From CAYMLL01 sp964390645 (GTDB lineage: Bacteria; Planctomycetota; UBA8108), in the NCBI GenBank assembly GCA_964390645.1, contig CAYMLL010000032.1, positions 1 to 37,109 of the forward strand: 37,109 bases of DNA, read 5' to 3'. Within the stretch, counting starts at the first letter, position 1; each line of letters starts with the position of its first letter. This document shows, piece after piece, positions 1-9,372 of the stretch. The notes under the pieces were generated by a model. That model saw nothing but the letters and a program-made list of their open reading frames with translations. It was not told the origin of the DNA and made no database searches. Position numbers and translations under genes: made by a program.

Positions 1-1
1 G

Positions 2-367
2 TTGGCGCCGTCCTTGGAGCTGTGCTTTGATCGGTCCTTGGTTCCGTCGTTCGATCCTTACTTCGACCCGTCCTTCGACCCTCCTGTGCCGCTCGATGGT
101 CTGATCCTGCCGCCGGAGCCTCCGGCTCTTTCCGGTCCGGGCCACTTCGAGGATTCGCCGGGTGGCCTGCCCGCCGAGGAGCCAGCGGGAGAGCCGCAGT
201 ACCGGATTCACCGCGTTGTCCGGGGTGACAGCTTCTGGAAGATCGCCGAGACCTACCTCGGCAAGGGGCATCGCTATCGGGAGATCGAGAAGCTCAATCC
301 GACGATCGTCCGGGACGGAGGCGGCCTCGACATCGACATGCAGGTGAAGGTGCCGCTGGAGCGCTGA
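2..367 (+). CDS. LysM domain protein, C-terminal part (5' end cut by window)
   Basis: About 121 residues are visible. The open frame runs to the left edge of the window, so the true start is probably outside; the TTG at position 2 is only the first possible start seen. The N-terminal part is low-complexity, with a SFDPYFDPSFDP-type repeat rich in Pro, Asp and Phe. The last ~55 residues form a LysM-like module: RVVRGDSFWKIAETYLG, then a YREIEKLNP turn and a closing VKVPLER. LysM modules bind N-acetylglucosamine-containing glycans such as peptidoglycan, so an envelope role is likely. No signal peptide can be judged because the N-terminus is missing. The LysM call is good; the overall function is unknown. 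Confidence 0.7.
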   Translation: MAPSLELCFDRSLVPSFDPYFDPSFDPPVPLDGLILPPEPPALSGPGHFEDSPGGLPAEEPAGEPQYRIHRVVRGDSFWKIAETYLGKGHRYREIEKLNPTIVRDGGGLDIDMQVKVPLER

Positions 368-472
368 AGCCGATCGCCGGCCGACGCCGCCCTCAGCGTC
401 CTGGTTGCGCAGGTCGGCTCGTCCAGGCTCGCGAAGAACCGCGAATTCTACGGCCATCCGGGGGCCAGGCGC

Positions 473-502
473 TTGTCTCTTCACGGTCGATTCGCGTACG
501 CT
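473..502 (+). promoter_or_regulatory. possible sigma70-type promoter for the 553 gene
   Basis: TTGTCT (473-478), an 18-nt spacer and TACGCT (497-502). The match is moderate in both boxes and lies about 50 nt before the ATG at 553. It was read by eye and is tentative. Confidence 0.3.
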
Positions 503-552
503 GGGCACGTCGAAAGGGCTTTCGTCGAAATGGCAGGACCCCGGGACGACCG

Positions 553-1155
553 ATGAACGATCCCCTGGCCTTCTGGGACTGGTTCCTGGCCAACGAGGAG
601 CGCTTCCAGCTGTTGAAGGACCAGCAGGCCCCCGAGCTGCTCGACGAGATCGAGATGCGGCTCGCGCAGGCCCATCCCGAGCTCTGTCTGGTCATCGAGT
701 CGGGTCTCGACGGCGCTTGCGAATTCATCATCACCGCGGAGGGTAATCCCGAGCTCTTCGACGACGTGCGGGAGTTCGTCAGCGCCGCGCCGTCGGTCGA
801 GGGCTGGCGCGTCGTCGCGTTCAAGCCGCCGCGGGGCTTCGAGTTCGAAGTCGACGTTCCGACCGGGTCGCTGCCCGTCTGCGAGCTTTGGTTCGTGCCG
901 CTGCAGTCCGAGACCCACCCCGACCTGCTGGGCGTGCGGTTCGGCATCCCGGGATACGACGAGGGGCTTCGCGACGACTACCTCTTCGCGTGCTACCAGA
1001 TCCTCGACCGGGGACTCGGCGAGCTGGCCGCGTTCGAGGAGATCGATCACATCGAGGTCGCCGGTCTTCCGAAGGACCCGCAGGCCGAGGGTTTCGTGCC
1101 GCTCGGGCAGTTGCCGGACGTTATCGTCTGGCGCAAGACTCGCACGGAAATCTGA
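553..1155 (+). CDS. hypothetical protein, 200 aa
   Basis: Not recognised as a named family. The product is an acidic, soluble-looking protein of 200 residues with no signal peptide or membrane segment. It opens MNDPLAFWDWFLANEE, with an aromatic FWDWF segment, and continues with alternating helix and strand-like stretches (LCLVIESG, EFIITAEG, WRVVAFKPP, LGVRFGIPGYD). Cytoplasmic proteins that begin with a similar FWxWF segment occur in several phyla without known function. It stands alone between a LysM gene and murC, each separated by a gap. Codon use fits the neighbours, with strong G/C in third position, so it is a real gene; the function is unknown. Confidence 0.75.
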   Translation: MNDPLAFWDWFLANEERFQLLKDQQAPELLDEIEMRLAQAHPELCLVIESGLDGACEFIITAEGNPELFDDVREFVSAAPSVEGWRVVAFKPPRGFEFEVDVPTGSLPVCELWFVPLQSETHPDLLGVRFGIPGYDEGLRDDYLFACYQILDRGLGELAAFEEIDHIEVAGLPKDPQAEGFVPLGQLPDVIVWRKTRTEI

Positions 1156-1508
1156 GGGGGTGTTCCGACGCGGTGCGCACGGACCCGTCGAGGAGGGACG
1201 TACGGTATCCTCGCCTGGAGACTCCGGAGCTTCGTGGGCAGATTTCGGTTTGCTTGCACGCGTCCTGGGGATCGTGGTCGACCGCCGAGCCGATGCCGAT
1301 GAGACGCCTTGGAGGAGATTCTCGGACCTCTCCCCGTAGTGCCCTCCGGCGGCGCTAGCTCAATATGGCGGCGCAATTTACCGATAAGGATATGGGGCGC
1401 TGAATTTCCTGGAGGAGGGCTTCCGCTTCGGGTTACTTTGACGTTCGGGAGTCCGTCGAAGTGGGTTCTTCGGGGTTCCGGAAGAAGAAGTTGAAGAGAG
1501 GTGAGGGC
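1156..1508. other. intergenic region upstream of murC
   Basis: No credible gene is seen. It contains an AT-richer islet at about 1358-1420 within otherwise GC-rich DNA, with an imperfect direct repeat (GGCGCAATTTACC and GGCGCTGAATTTCC). The murC promoter probably lies here, but no clear -35/-10 pair could be chosen. Confidence 0.4.
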
Positions 1509-3011
1509 GTGAGGACATCGTCCGAGATAGCGCTCCCGAACGACCGCATGGCCGCTGCGTGTGCGAAGGGCCATGGAGCGAGTCCGGGTGCGACGAAGCT
1601 GCTGGAGGAGGCCAGTCGAGTCCATCTCGTCGGCATCGGCGGAACCGGTGTGCGGGGGCTCGTGCCGATTCTCCTGGCTCGTGGCATGAAGGTGTCCGGT
1701 TCGGACGTGTGCGACGACCCGCTTGCGGCGCAGTATCGCGAACAGGGCGTCATCTGCTCGGTCGGCCATCGCGACGAGAACCTCGATCCCACCACGGACC
1801 TCGTGCTGATCTCCGCAGCGGTCAGGGACGATAACCCCGAGGTCGTCGCGGCCAACAAGAACCGCATCCCGGTGATCAAGTACGCCGAGGGGCTCGGGTT
1901 CCTGATGTCGCAAAAGCAGGGGATCGCGGTCGCGGGAACACACGGCAAGACGACGACCACGACGCTGATCTCGCACATCCTCCTGGACTCGGGAGAGGAC
2001 CCGTCCTTCCTCATCGGTGGCGAGTACTCCGCGTACGGCGGAAGCTCACGTGCCGGCAAGGGGCGCCACTTCGTCGCGGAAGCTTGTGAATTTGATCGCA
2101 GCTTCCTGAACCTGCGGCCGACGGTCGCCGTGGTGACGAACATCGAGGAGGAGCATCTCGACTACTTCGAGTCGCTCGAGGACATCCAGCAGGCGTTCGA
2201 GGGATTCGTGTCGTTGCTGCCGGATGACGGGCTGCTGGTCGTCAACGCCGAGGACGACAACTGTGGCTTCCTCCTCGAGGGGCGTCGTCACGCCGTGGAG
2301 ACCTTCGGGCTCCTGCCTGGTCGAAGTGACTGGTGGGCCGAGGATATCGTCCAGGAAGGCGAGCGTTCGACGTTCACGGTCCGGTCGCGAGACGGGTCCT
2401 CGTTGCGTGTGTGCCTCGGGGTTCCGGGGCTCCACAACATCCGGAACGCGCTCGCGGCTACGATGGCGTGTGCGCGGTCCGGCGTCCTGTTCGACAGGAT
2501 CGAGTCCGCGCTCGGGTGCTTCACCGGCGTTCGCCGGCGATTCGACGTGCTCGAGCGGGACCCTGTTACCGTCATCGACGACTACGCCCATCACCCGACC
2601 GAGGTGGAGGCGCTCGTGCACTCGGCGCGCTCGGCCTATCCGGGACGGCGGATCCTCGGTGTTTTCCAGCCCCACCAGCATTCCCGGCTGCGACGTCTGC
2701 TCGGGCGCTTCGCCGTGGCACTGGAAGGATTCGACGAGATTCTCATCACCGACGTGTTTCGCTCGCGGGACGGCGACGAGGTCGTCCGTGCGATCGATTC
2801 GAGCGCGCTGGTCGACGCGATCCGCCGGCGTGGCAAGAGTTGCCGCGATACACCGCGCTTCGACGCGGTCATCGACGAGCTCGACCGGCTCGTCCGACCG
2901 GGCGACATCGTCGTCTTCATGGGTGCCGGAACCGTGACGCAGCTTGCGCGTCGGTATGCCGAGCATGTGTGCGGGAGCGCTTCGACGGCGAGCGCATGTG
3001 ACGTGGAGTGA
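1509..3011 (+). CDS. murC: UDP-N-acetylmuramate--L-alanine ligase MurC
   Basis: Cytoplasmic Mur ligase that adds L-Ala to UDP-MurNAc with ATP, the first peptide step of peptidoglycan precursor synthesis. Visible marks are the N-terminal Rossmann turn VGIGGTGVRG (about residues 41-50), the ATP P-loop GTHGKTTTTT (about 143-152), the EACEFDRSF and TNIEEEHLDYF central-domain motifs, and DDYAHHPTEV in the C-terminal domain. The GTG at 1509 is chosen because a perfect GAGGTGA Shine-Dalgarno lies at 1498-1504; it gives 500 aa. The frame stays open to a GTG at 1461, but that one lacks a ribosome site. It is the first gene of a tight murC-murB-ftsQ unit, and its stop overlaps the murB start region. 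Family assignment is secure. Confidence 0.96.
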   Translation: MRTSSEIALPNDRMAAACAKGHGASPGATKLLEEASRVHLVGIGGTGVRGLVPILLARGMKVSGSDVCDDPLAAQYREQGVICSVGHRDENLDPTTDLVLISAAVRDDNPEVVAANKNRIPVIKYAEGLGFLMSQKQGIAVAGTHGKTTTTTLISHILLDSGEDPSFLIGGEYSAYGGSSRAGKGRHFVAEACEFDRSFLNLRPTVAVVTNIEEEHLDYFESLEDIQQAFEGFVSLLPDDGLLVVNAEDDNCGFLLEGRRHAVETFGLLPGRSDWWAEDIVQEGERSTFTVRSRDGSSLRVCLGVPGLHNIRNALAATMACARSGVLFDRIESALGCFTGVRRRFDVLERDPVTVIDDYAHHPTEVEALVHSARSAYPGRRILGVFQPHQHSRLRRLLGRFAVALEGFDEILITDVFRSRDGDEVVRAIDSSALVDAIRRRGKSCRDTPRFDAVIDELDRLVRPGDIVVFMGAGTVTQLARRYAEHVCGSASTASACDVE

Positions 3012-3013
3012 CC

Positions 3014-3892
3014 ATGCAGCTTTCGGAACTGACCTCGATGAAGATGGGCGGGGACGCGTCGGAGTTCCACGTCCCGCGGGACAGCTCCGGGTTCGAAAGG
3101 CTCCTCGGTGAGCTCCGTGGACGCCGTCCGTTCATCCTCGGCGGCGGCTGCAATACGCTCTTCCCGGACGGGCGCTTCGACCGTCCGGTCGTCTCGACCG
3201 CGAAGCTGAAGAAGGTCGAGATCGATGGCGAGAGCGTTCGCGCCGAGGCGGGTGTGCGCCTCGACTTGCTGATCCGTCAGTGCATCGCTGCCGGGCTCGG
3301 CGGCCTCGAGGGACTGGTCGGCATCCCCGGCACAGTCGGCGGTGCGACCGCGATGAACGCGGGTGGTCACGGCGGCAGCTTCGGCGATCGCGTCGCGGAG
3401 GTCGGGCTCTTGCCGCTCGATGGCGGCAGTCTCGTTCGTATGCCGGGCCGCGAGATCCCCTGGCGGTATCGCTCCTGGAACCTGGCGGGTCTCGCCGTTG
3501 GATGGGTGCGCCTGGCGTTGGTGCGAGCCGACGCCACCGAGCTACGCAAGCGCGCGCGCCAGCTCTTCCTGCGCAAGAGCCGGACCCAGCCGCTCGCTCA
3601 TCCGAGCTCCGGCTGTGTCTTCAAGAATCCTCGGGGAGGGTCCGCCGGCGCGATGATCGAGAGCCTCGGGCTCAAGGGTGAGCGTCGCGGCGGGGCGATC
3701 ATCTCGGATCGCCACGCCAACTTCATCCTCAACGAGCGTGGAGACGGCAGCTCGGCTGATGTCGTCGAGTTGATCCGCTTCGTACGCGAGAGGGTGCGCG
3801 AGTCTTGCGGAGTCTGGCTCGAGACGGAGATCGTCTTCGCCGGGGAGTCGCCGCTCGACGCTACATCGCCTGCCGCCACGGAGAGCCGATGA
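3014..3892 (+). CDS. murB: UDP-N-acetylenolpyruvoylglucosamine reductase MurB
   Basis: FAD- and NADPH-dependent reductase that converts UDP-GlcNAc-enolpyruvate to UDP-MurNAc. About 292 aa. It shows the FAD-binding GGGCNTLFPDG (about 43-53) and GIPGTVGGATAMNAGGHGG (about 103-121), the YRS motif (152-154) and SSGCVFKNP (about 198-206). In the last motif the proton-donating position, Ser in E. coli MurB, is Cys, as in a number of other bacterial MurBs. ATG 3014 is preferred because TGGAG lies five bases upstream; a GTG at 3008 overlapping the murC stop as GTGA is the alternative. The 3' end overlaps the next gene as ATGA, so translational coupling is likely. Secure call. Confidence 0.95.
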   Translation: MQLSELTSMKMGGDASEFHVPRDSSGFERLLGELRGRRPFILGGGCNTLFPDGRFDRPVVSTAKLKKVEIDGESVRAEAGVRLDLLIRQCIAAGLGGLEGLVGIPGTVGGATAMNAGGHGGSFGDRVAEVGLLPLDGGSLVRMPGREIPWRYRSWNLAGLAVGWVRLALVRADATELRKRARQLFLRKSRTQPLAHPSSGCVFKNPRGGSAGAMIESLGLKGERRGGAIISDRHANFILNERGDGSSADVVELIRFVRERVRESCGVWLETEIVFAGESPLDATSPAATESR

Positions 3893-4815
3893 GCAAGAAG
3901 TCCCGAACGCGATCGAGGGCGGGGGCGAGGAAGACATCGCTGCACGATCGCCTCGTCAACGGTCTCGGCAAGCTGCCGACGTTCAAGGTCTGCGGGGTCT
4001 GCGCCATGGTGCTGGTCGTGCTTGGCGGTCTCGTATGGGCTGCCCTCGAGGCACGAAAGCGCGTTCAGGATGACGAGCGCTTTTTCTTCGATCAGTGGAC
4101 GCTCGAGCTCGGCGAGCTTCCGTGGTGGGTGACGCCGGAGATCGAGGGGGATCTGAGGGATGCGTACGGCTCGGAAGCGAGAGAACGCATCAGTCTCTTC
4201 GACGACGGCGCGCTGGACGATCTCCGCATGAGGCTCGAGCGCTCACCGTGGGTACACTCCGCCACCGACATCGAGCTCGTCTATCCGACGTCGGAGCGTC
4301 CGGGCAGCATCCGTGCGATGCTCGTGCTGCGTACGCCGATCGCGATGGTCCAGATCGCCCACGAGTGCTATCTCGTCGACGCGGATCAGTTCCGGCTCGG
4401 GGAGCCGTATTCACCCGGTGCGCAGCCCTGGTTTGCCGTGCCGCGCCTCATCGGCGTCCGGGCTGACTGCGCGGTTCCGGAGCAAGGCGAGCCGTGGCGC
4501 GCCGGCGACGTCGTGCAGGGACTCGGCGTCGCACGCGTTCTCCGGGACAACCGCATCCAGGCAGACTTTCCGCGCCAGCCGCTCGACGCGATCGACGTCT
4601 CGAATGTCGAAGGACGCGTCACGGGTGGCGCCAGCGAGGTCGACCTGATCTTCGGCGGACGCATCTTCGAGTGGGGGCGGTCACCGTTCTCCACGAACTC
4701 GCAGGCGCTGTCGATCGGCAAGAAGCTCCGCAACCTGCGGCGAGTCCTCGCCGACCCGCGCTTCGAGACGGCACGGGTCGTGTCGCTGTACACGACCCCG
4801 CTGGTCGGATCCTGA
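3889..4815 (+). CDS. ftsQ: FtsQ/DivIB-like division protein
   Basis: 308 residues in a bitopic layout: a basic cytoplasmic N-terminus (MSKKSRTRSR), one membrane segment at about 33-53 (CAMVLVVLGGLVWAALEA) and an extracytoplasmic remainder. Residues about 95-160 resemble a POTRA domain of FtsQ, including LRMRLERSPWVHSATDIELVYP and RTPIAMVQ, the equivalents of the 'PWV..A.V.R.WP' and 'ExxPVA' motifs. FtsQ links FtsB/FtsL to the divisome. The start overlaps the murB stop (ATGA), and order murC-murB-ftsQ is the classical dcw order, which supports the call. No ftsA or ftsZ follows; a gene on the other strand does. Sequence similarity alone is weak, so the call rests on position plus topology. Confidence 0.72.
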   Translation: MSKKSRTRSRAGARKTSLHDRLVNGLGKLPTFKVCGVCAMVLVVLGGLVWAALEARKRVQDDERFFFDQWTLELGELPWWVTPEIEGDLRDAYGSEARERISLFDDGALDDLRMRLERSPWVHSATDIELVYPTSERPGSIRAMLVLRTPIAMVQIAHECYLVDADQFRLGEPYSPGAQPWFAVPRLIGVRADCAVPEQGEPWRAGDVVQGLGVARVLRDNRIQADFPRQPLDAIDVSNVEGRVTGGASEVDLIFGGRIFEWGRSPFSTNSQALSIGKKLRNLRRVLADPRFETARVVSLYTTPLVGS

Positions 4816-4892
4816 CCGATTCGACTCTCCCCGGCAGGCTCCGGGCGCATCGAGCGGCCTCACGCCGATCGTGGTCATCCCCGGAGGAGGCC

Positions 4893-4926
4893 CCCGTTCG
4901 GCCTCGCGAGGGGGGAGCCCGTCGTG
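4893..4926. terminator. possible stem-loop between convergent genes
   Basis: A C5/G5 inverted pair encloses the palindrome CCTCGCGAGG between the convergent ends of ftsQ and the 4989 gene. No clear T-run follows, so a terminator function is tentative. Confidence 0.25.
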
Positions 4927-4988
4927 GCTGCGGTCCGTCGCCTGGCGGCGTCCGGGGTAGCCAGGGCGTCTCTGACGCCCGCGAGGGA

Positions 4989-5222
4989 TCAGCTCTCCGT
5001 GACCGGATACAGCACGTCGAGCACCTCGGCGATCTGCTCCTCCGTGATGTACCCCAGCTCCAGGAGAACCTGTCCGAGCTGCTTCTCCGCTCTTCCTTCG
5101 ACGCGCAGGCGCGCCTGGTAGGTGAGGGACTCGTACAGCTGCTCCGCCGTGACGAAGCGTTTCTCGAGCGCCACCTCGCCGAAAAACTTGTAGCGGTCGC
5201 TCAGCGTGTTCTCTGCCGGCAT
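4989..5222 (-). CDS. small MshEN (GspE N-terminal)-like protein, 77 aa
   Basis: A short protein made almost entirely of two helical half-repeats of the MshEN/GspE-N type: FGEVALEKRFVTAEQLYESL (about 14-33) and LGQVLLELGYITEEQIAEVL (about 49-68). In MshE such modules bind cyclic di-GMP; binding here is inference only. No membrane segment is present. The ATG at 5222-5220 is chosen because GAGGAG lies five bases upstream, at 5228-5233. That site is one unit of a 12-bp tandem repeat, so several equivalent ribosome sites are stacked upstream. The frame stays open upstream through the repeat. Related modules occur in the proteins at 26110 and 29404. Confidence 0.75.
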   Translation of the reverse strand: MPAENTLSDRYKFFGEVALEKRFVTAEQLYESLTYQARLRVEGRAEKQLGQVLLELGYITEEQIAEVLDVLYPVTES

Positions 5223-5227
5223 GGAAA

Positions 5228-5271
5228 CTCCTCGGTCCGCTCCTCGGTCCGCTCCTCGGTCCGCTCCTCGG
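5228..5271. repeat. 12-bp tandem repeat carrying the Shine-Dalgarno
   Basis: Unit CTCCTCGGTCCG on the + strand: three exact copies (5228-5239, 5240-5251, 5252-5263) and a partial copy to 5271. On the minus strand each unit reads CGGACCGAGGAG. The copy nearest the ATG of the 77-residue gene is its ribosome-binding site. Confidence 0.9.
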
Positions 5272-5562
5272 GGGGCTTCGGCAGCCACGGTTCCCGGTCC
5301 GGCAGCGACTCTCCATAGAAGTATCGTCCGACGGGTCCGAATTGTCCACACGGGGGCAGGGCGTCCCTGACTACGCGTGCCACAGTGACAGGCCGCCGGC
5401 TTTCGAGGGGTCGGATCGCTGCCGTTTTGGCAGCGCTCATCTGCCGCGGTCGCGCGGAAGCTGCTGGCTCGCAGGTGTCTGGGCGGTGGTATCTCGTTTG
5501 CTAGGAATCCCGGTTTCCACCCGGAACTCCAGCCCAGCAGGTCGTTTCAGGAAGCTACCGAG
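5272..5562. other. groEL upstream region
   Basis: No gene is seen. The stretch holds the hairpin at 5417-5435 and, presumably, promoters for both groEL and the divergent small gene. No CIRCE element (TTAGCACTC-N9-GAGTGCTAA) and no convincing sigma32 box were found. Confidence 0.4.
5417..5435. promoter_or_regulatory. perfect inverted repeat upstream of groEL
   Basis: CGCTGCC-GTTTT-GGCAGCG: seven-base perfect arms with a five-base loop, ending about 127 nt before the groEL ATG. It could be a repressor operator or a leader hairpin. It is not CIRCE. Confidence 0.5.
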
Positions 5563-7260
<1,698 letters not shown>

Positions 7261-7335
7261 GAACCGGATCGGTCTGACGTCACGTCGGGTCACGAAGAGG
7301 CTGGGCGGCGGCACGCAGCCGCAAGGAAACGAGAC

Positions 7336-8955
7336 ATGGCGAAGCAACTTCTCTACGACAACGACAGCCGGCAGAAGCTTACCGCCGGGATGCAGAAGCT
7401 CGCGAAGGCCGTTCGCGCCACGCTGGGTCCCTCGGGCAAGAACGTCATCATCGACAAGAGCTTCGCCGGCCCCGTGACGACGAAGGACGGCATCTCGGTC
7501 TCCAAGGAGGTCGAGCTTCCCGACCCCTTCGAGAACATGGGAGCCAAGATCCTCAACGAGGTCGCCTCCCGCACCAACGACGACGTCGGCGACGGAACAT
7601 CGACCGCCGTCTGCATCGCGACTCGCATGATCGAGGAAGGTCGCACGTACGTCGTCGCCGGCGGCGAGCATCCACTCGACGTGCGACGCGGCATGGAGAA
7701 GGCGGTCGAGAAGGCCGTCGAGTCGATCTACGACCTCGCCATCCCCGTGAAGGGTCACGAGGACGTGCGTCACATCGCCTACATCTCGAGCAACTCCGAC
7801 CAGCAGCTGGCCGACCTGCTCGCGGAGGCGATGCAGAAGGTAACGAACGACGGCGTGATCACCGTCGAGGAGAACAAGGGCACCGAGACCTACCTCGACG
7901 TCGTGAAGGGACTGCAGTTCGACAAGGGTTTCGTGTCGCCTTACTTCATGACCGACCCCAAGACCCTCTGCGCCGAGTACGAGGACCCGCTGATCCTCTT
8001 CTTCGAGAAGAAGATCTCGAACGTGCAGGATATCGTCCCGCTGCTCGAGAAGATCGCGGCGGCCTCCCGGCCGCTGGTGATCTGTGCCGAGGATGTCGAC
8101 GGTGAGGCTCTCGCCGCCCTCGTTATCAACAAGCTGCAGGGCGTGCTGCCCGTCGTCGCCATCAAGTCGCCCGGGTTCGGCGACCGTCGCAAGGCGCTGA
8201 TGGAGGACATGGCGATCCTCACCGGCGGCCAGTTCATCTCCGAGGACCTCGGGCTCGGGCTGACGAACGTCGAGATCGAGCACCTTGGTCAGGCCAAGAA
8301 GGTGACCGTCACGAAGGACAAGACGACGATCATCGGCGGCGCCGGGAAGAAGTCGGCCATCGACGAGCGGCTGACGCAGATCAACACGCAGATGGAGCAG
8401 ACGACCTCGACCTACGACAAGGAGAAGTTCACCGAGCGCAAGGCCAAGCTCGGCGGCGGCATCGCCGTGATGTACATCGGTGGTCACACGGAAGTCGAGA
8501 TGAAGGAGCGCAAGGACCGCGCCACCGATGCCCTGCACGCGACGCGTGCGGCGGTGGAGGAGGGCGTTGTCCCCGGGGGAGGTACCGCGCTGATTCGTGC
8601 CGTCGCGGCGCTCAACGACCGCAAGGACATGCGTGTGCGTGGCCGCGGGGAGGGGTACGGTGTGGATATCGTGTCGGAGGCTCTCGAGGAGCCGCTGCGA
8701 CAGATCGCCGAGAACGCCGGCTACGATCCCGGCGAGGTCGTCGCCGAGGTCGCGGATCGCAAGGGCCGGGTCGGCTTCGACGTGCTCACGGGCGAGTACA
8801 CCGACCTCGTCAAGGCCGGCGTGATCGACCCGGCGAAGGTGGTGGTCACCGCCCTTCGCAACGCGGTCAGCATCGCCGGGCTCAACCTGACCACGAATGT
8901 ACTGGTCACGGACGTACCCGATGACGGGGAGCCCGCGCTCGGGGCCGTGATCTGA
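7336..8955 (+). CDS. groEL: chaperonin GroEL, paralogue 2 without GGM tail
   Basis: 539-residue GroEL. Visible are TLGPSGKNVIIDKS, GDGTSTAV (85-92), TNDGVITVEENKG, the apical LQFDKGFVSPYF, AEDVDGEALAALVINKLQG and EEGVVPGGGTALIRA. It ends EPALGAVI with neither the GGM tail nor the histidines of its neighbour. In the apical contact patch the Tyr199-equivalent of E. coli is Phe, while Tyr203 and Phe204 are kept, the opposite of paralogue 1. AAGGAAAC six bases before the ATG is the ribosome site. The two proteins differ throughout, so the pair is an old duplication or separate acquisitions rather than a fresh tandem copy. Co-transcription with the first copy is likely given the 75-nt gap. Confidence 0.97.
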   Translation: MAKQLLYDNDSRQKLTAGMQKLAKAVRATLGPSGKNVIIDKSFAGPVTTKDGISVSKEVELPDPFENMGAKILNEVASRTNDDVGDGTSTAVCIATRMIEEGRTYVVAGGEHPLDVRRGMEKAVEKAVESIYDLAIPVKGHEDVRHIAYISSNSDQQLADLLAEAMQKVTNDGVITVEENKGTETYLDVVKGLQFDKGFVSPYFMTDPKTLCAEYEDPLILFFEKKISNVQDIVPLLEKIAAASRPLVICAEDVDGEALAALVINKLQGVLPVVAIKSPGFGDRRKALMEDMAILTGGQFISEDLGLGLTNVEIEHLGQAKKVTVTKDKTTIIGGAGKKSAIDERLTQINTQMEQTTSTYDKEKFTERKAKLGGGIAVMYIGGHTEVEMKERKDRATDALHATRAAVEEGVVPGGGTALIRAVAALNDRKDMRVRGRGEGYGVDIVSEALEEPLRQIAENAGYDPGEVVAEVADRKGRVGFDVLTGEYTDLVKAGVIDPAKVVVTALRNAVSIAGLNLTTNVLVTDVPDDGEPALGAVI

Positions 8956-9372
8956 CGATGAGGGACCGTATGCACCCGGCGTGCGTGACGGACTGAGCTT
9001 GATGGGCCGTGCGCTCCGGCAGGCTGCCTCCGTCGAGGTTCCGCTGCGAGGCTGCTTCAGAACCCGCGCCGTCGGCTCGGGGCCGGTCGAGGCCGAGCGA
9101 GGCGAGGCCGGCCGACGAGTCGATCTTGCGGAGTCGATCGTCGAGGGGGCCCAGCGAAGCAGTCGCGCCGCCGTCCGAAGCCGGGACGGAGTCTTGAGAC
9201 AGCCTCTGCGGCTCGGGCGCGGGTCGCCTCTCGGAGGGCAGCGCGGGTTGCGGTCCGGTGTCCGAGGGGGTTGTGGTCCGGTGGCTGAAAATGCCGAAGA
9301 TGCGGTGGACCTCCACTTTCACCCCGCTCCCGAGAGCCGGTAAGCCACACCATGGGGAGAGCAAGCTCCGAT
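8956..9372. other. intergenic region between groEL and dnaJ
   Basis: No credible gene: frames here lack protein-like composition. It holds a GC-rich foldable stretch at 9071-9116 (GTCGGC paired with GCCGAC, GGCCGG with CCGGCC inside) and a GGTCCGGTG direct repeat near 9255-9282. A promoter for dnaJ is expected but no box pair stands out. Confidence 0.4.

Noticed and set aside
1461..1508. Upstream GTG extension of murC
   Set aside because: The GTG at 1509 has a perfect GAGGTGA ribosome site, while the one at 1461 has none and adds non-conserved residues.
5223..5562. CIRCE/HrcA operator upstream of groEL
   Set aside because: Searched for TTAGCACTC-N9-GAGTGCTAA by eye; only the unrelated CGCTGCC/GGCAGCG inverted repeat is present.
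8981..9343. Possible 120-codon plus-strand gene between groEL and dnaJ
   Set aside because: Arg/Gly/Ala-rich random-like composition, no ribosome site and no recognisable motif.
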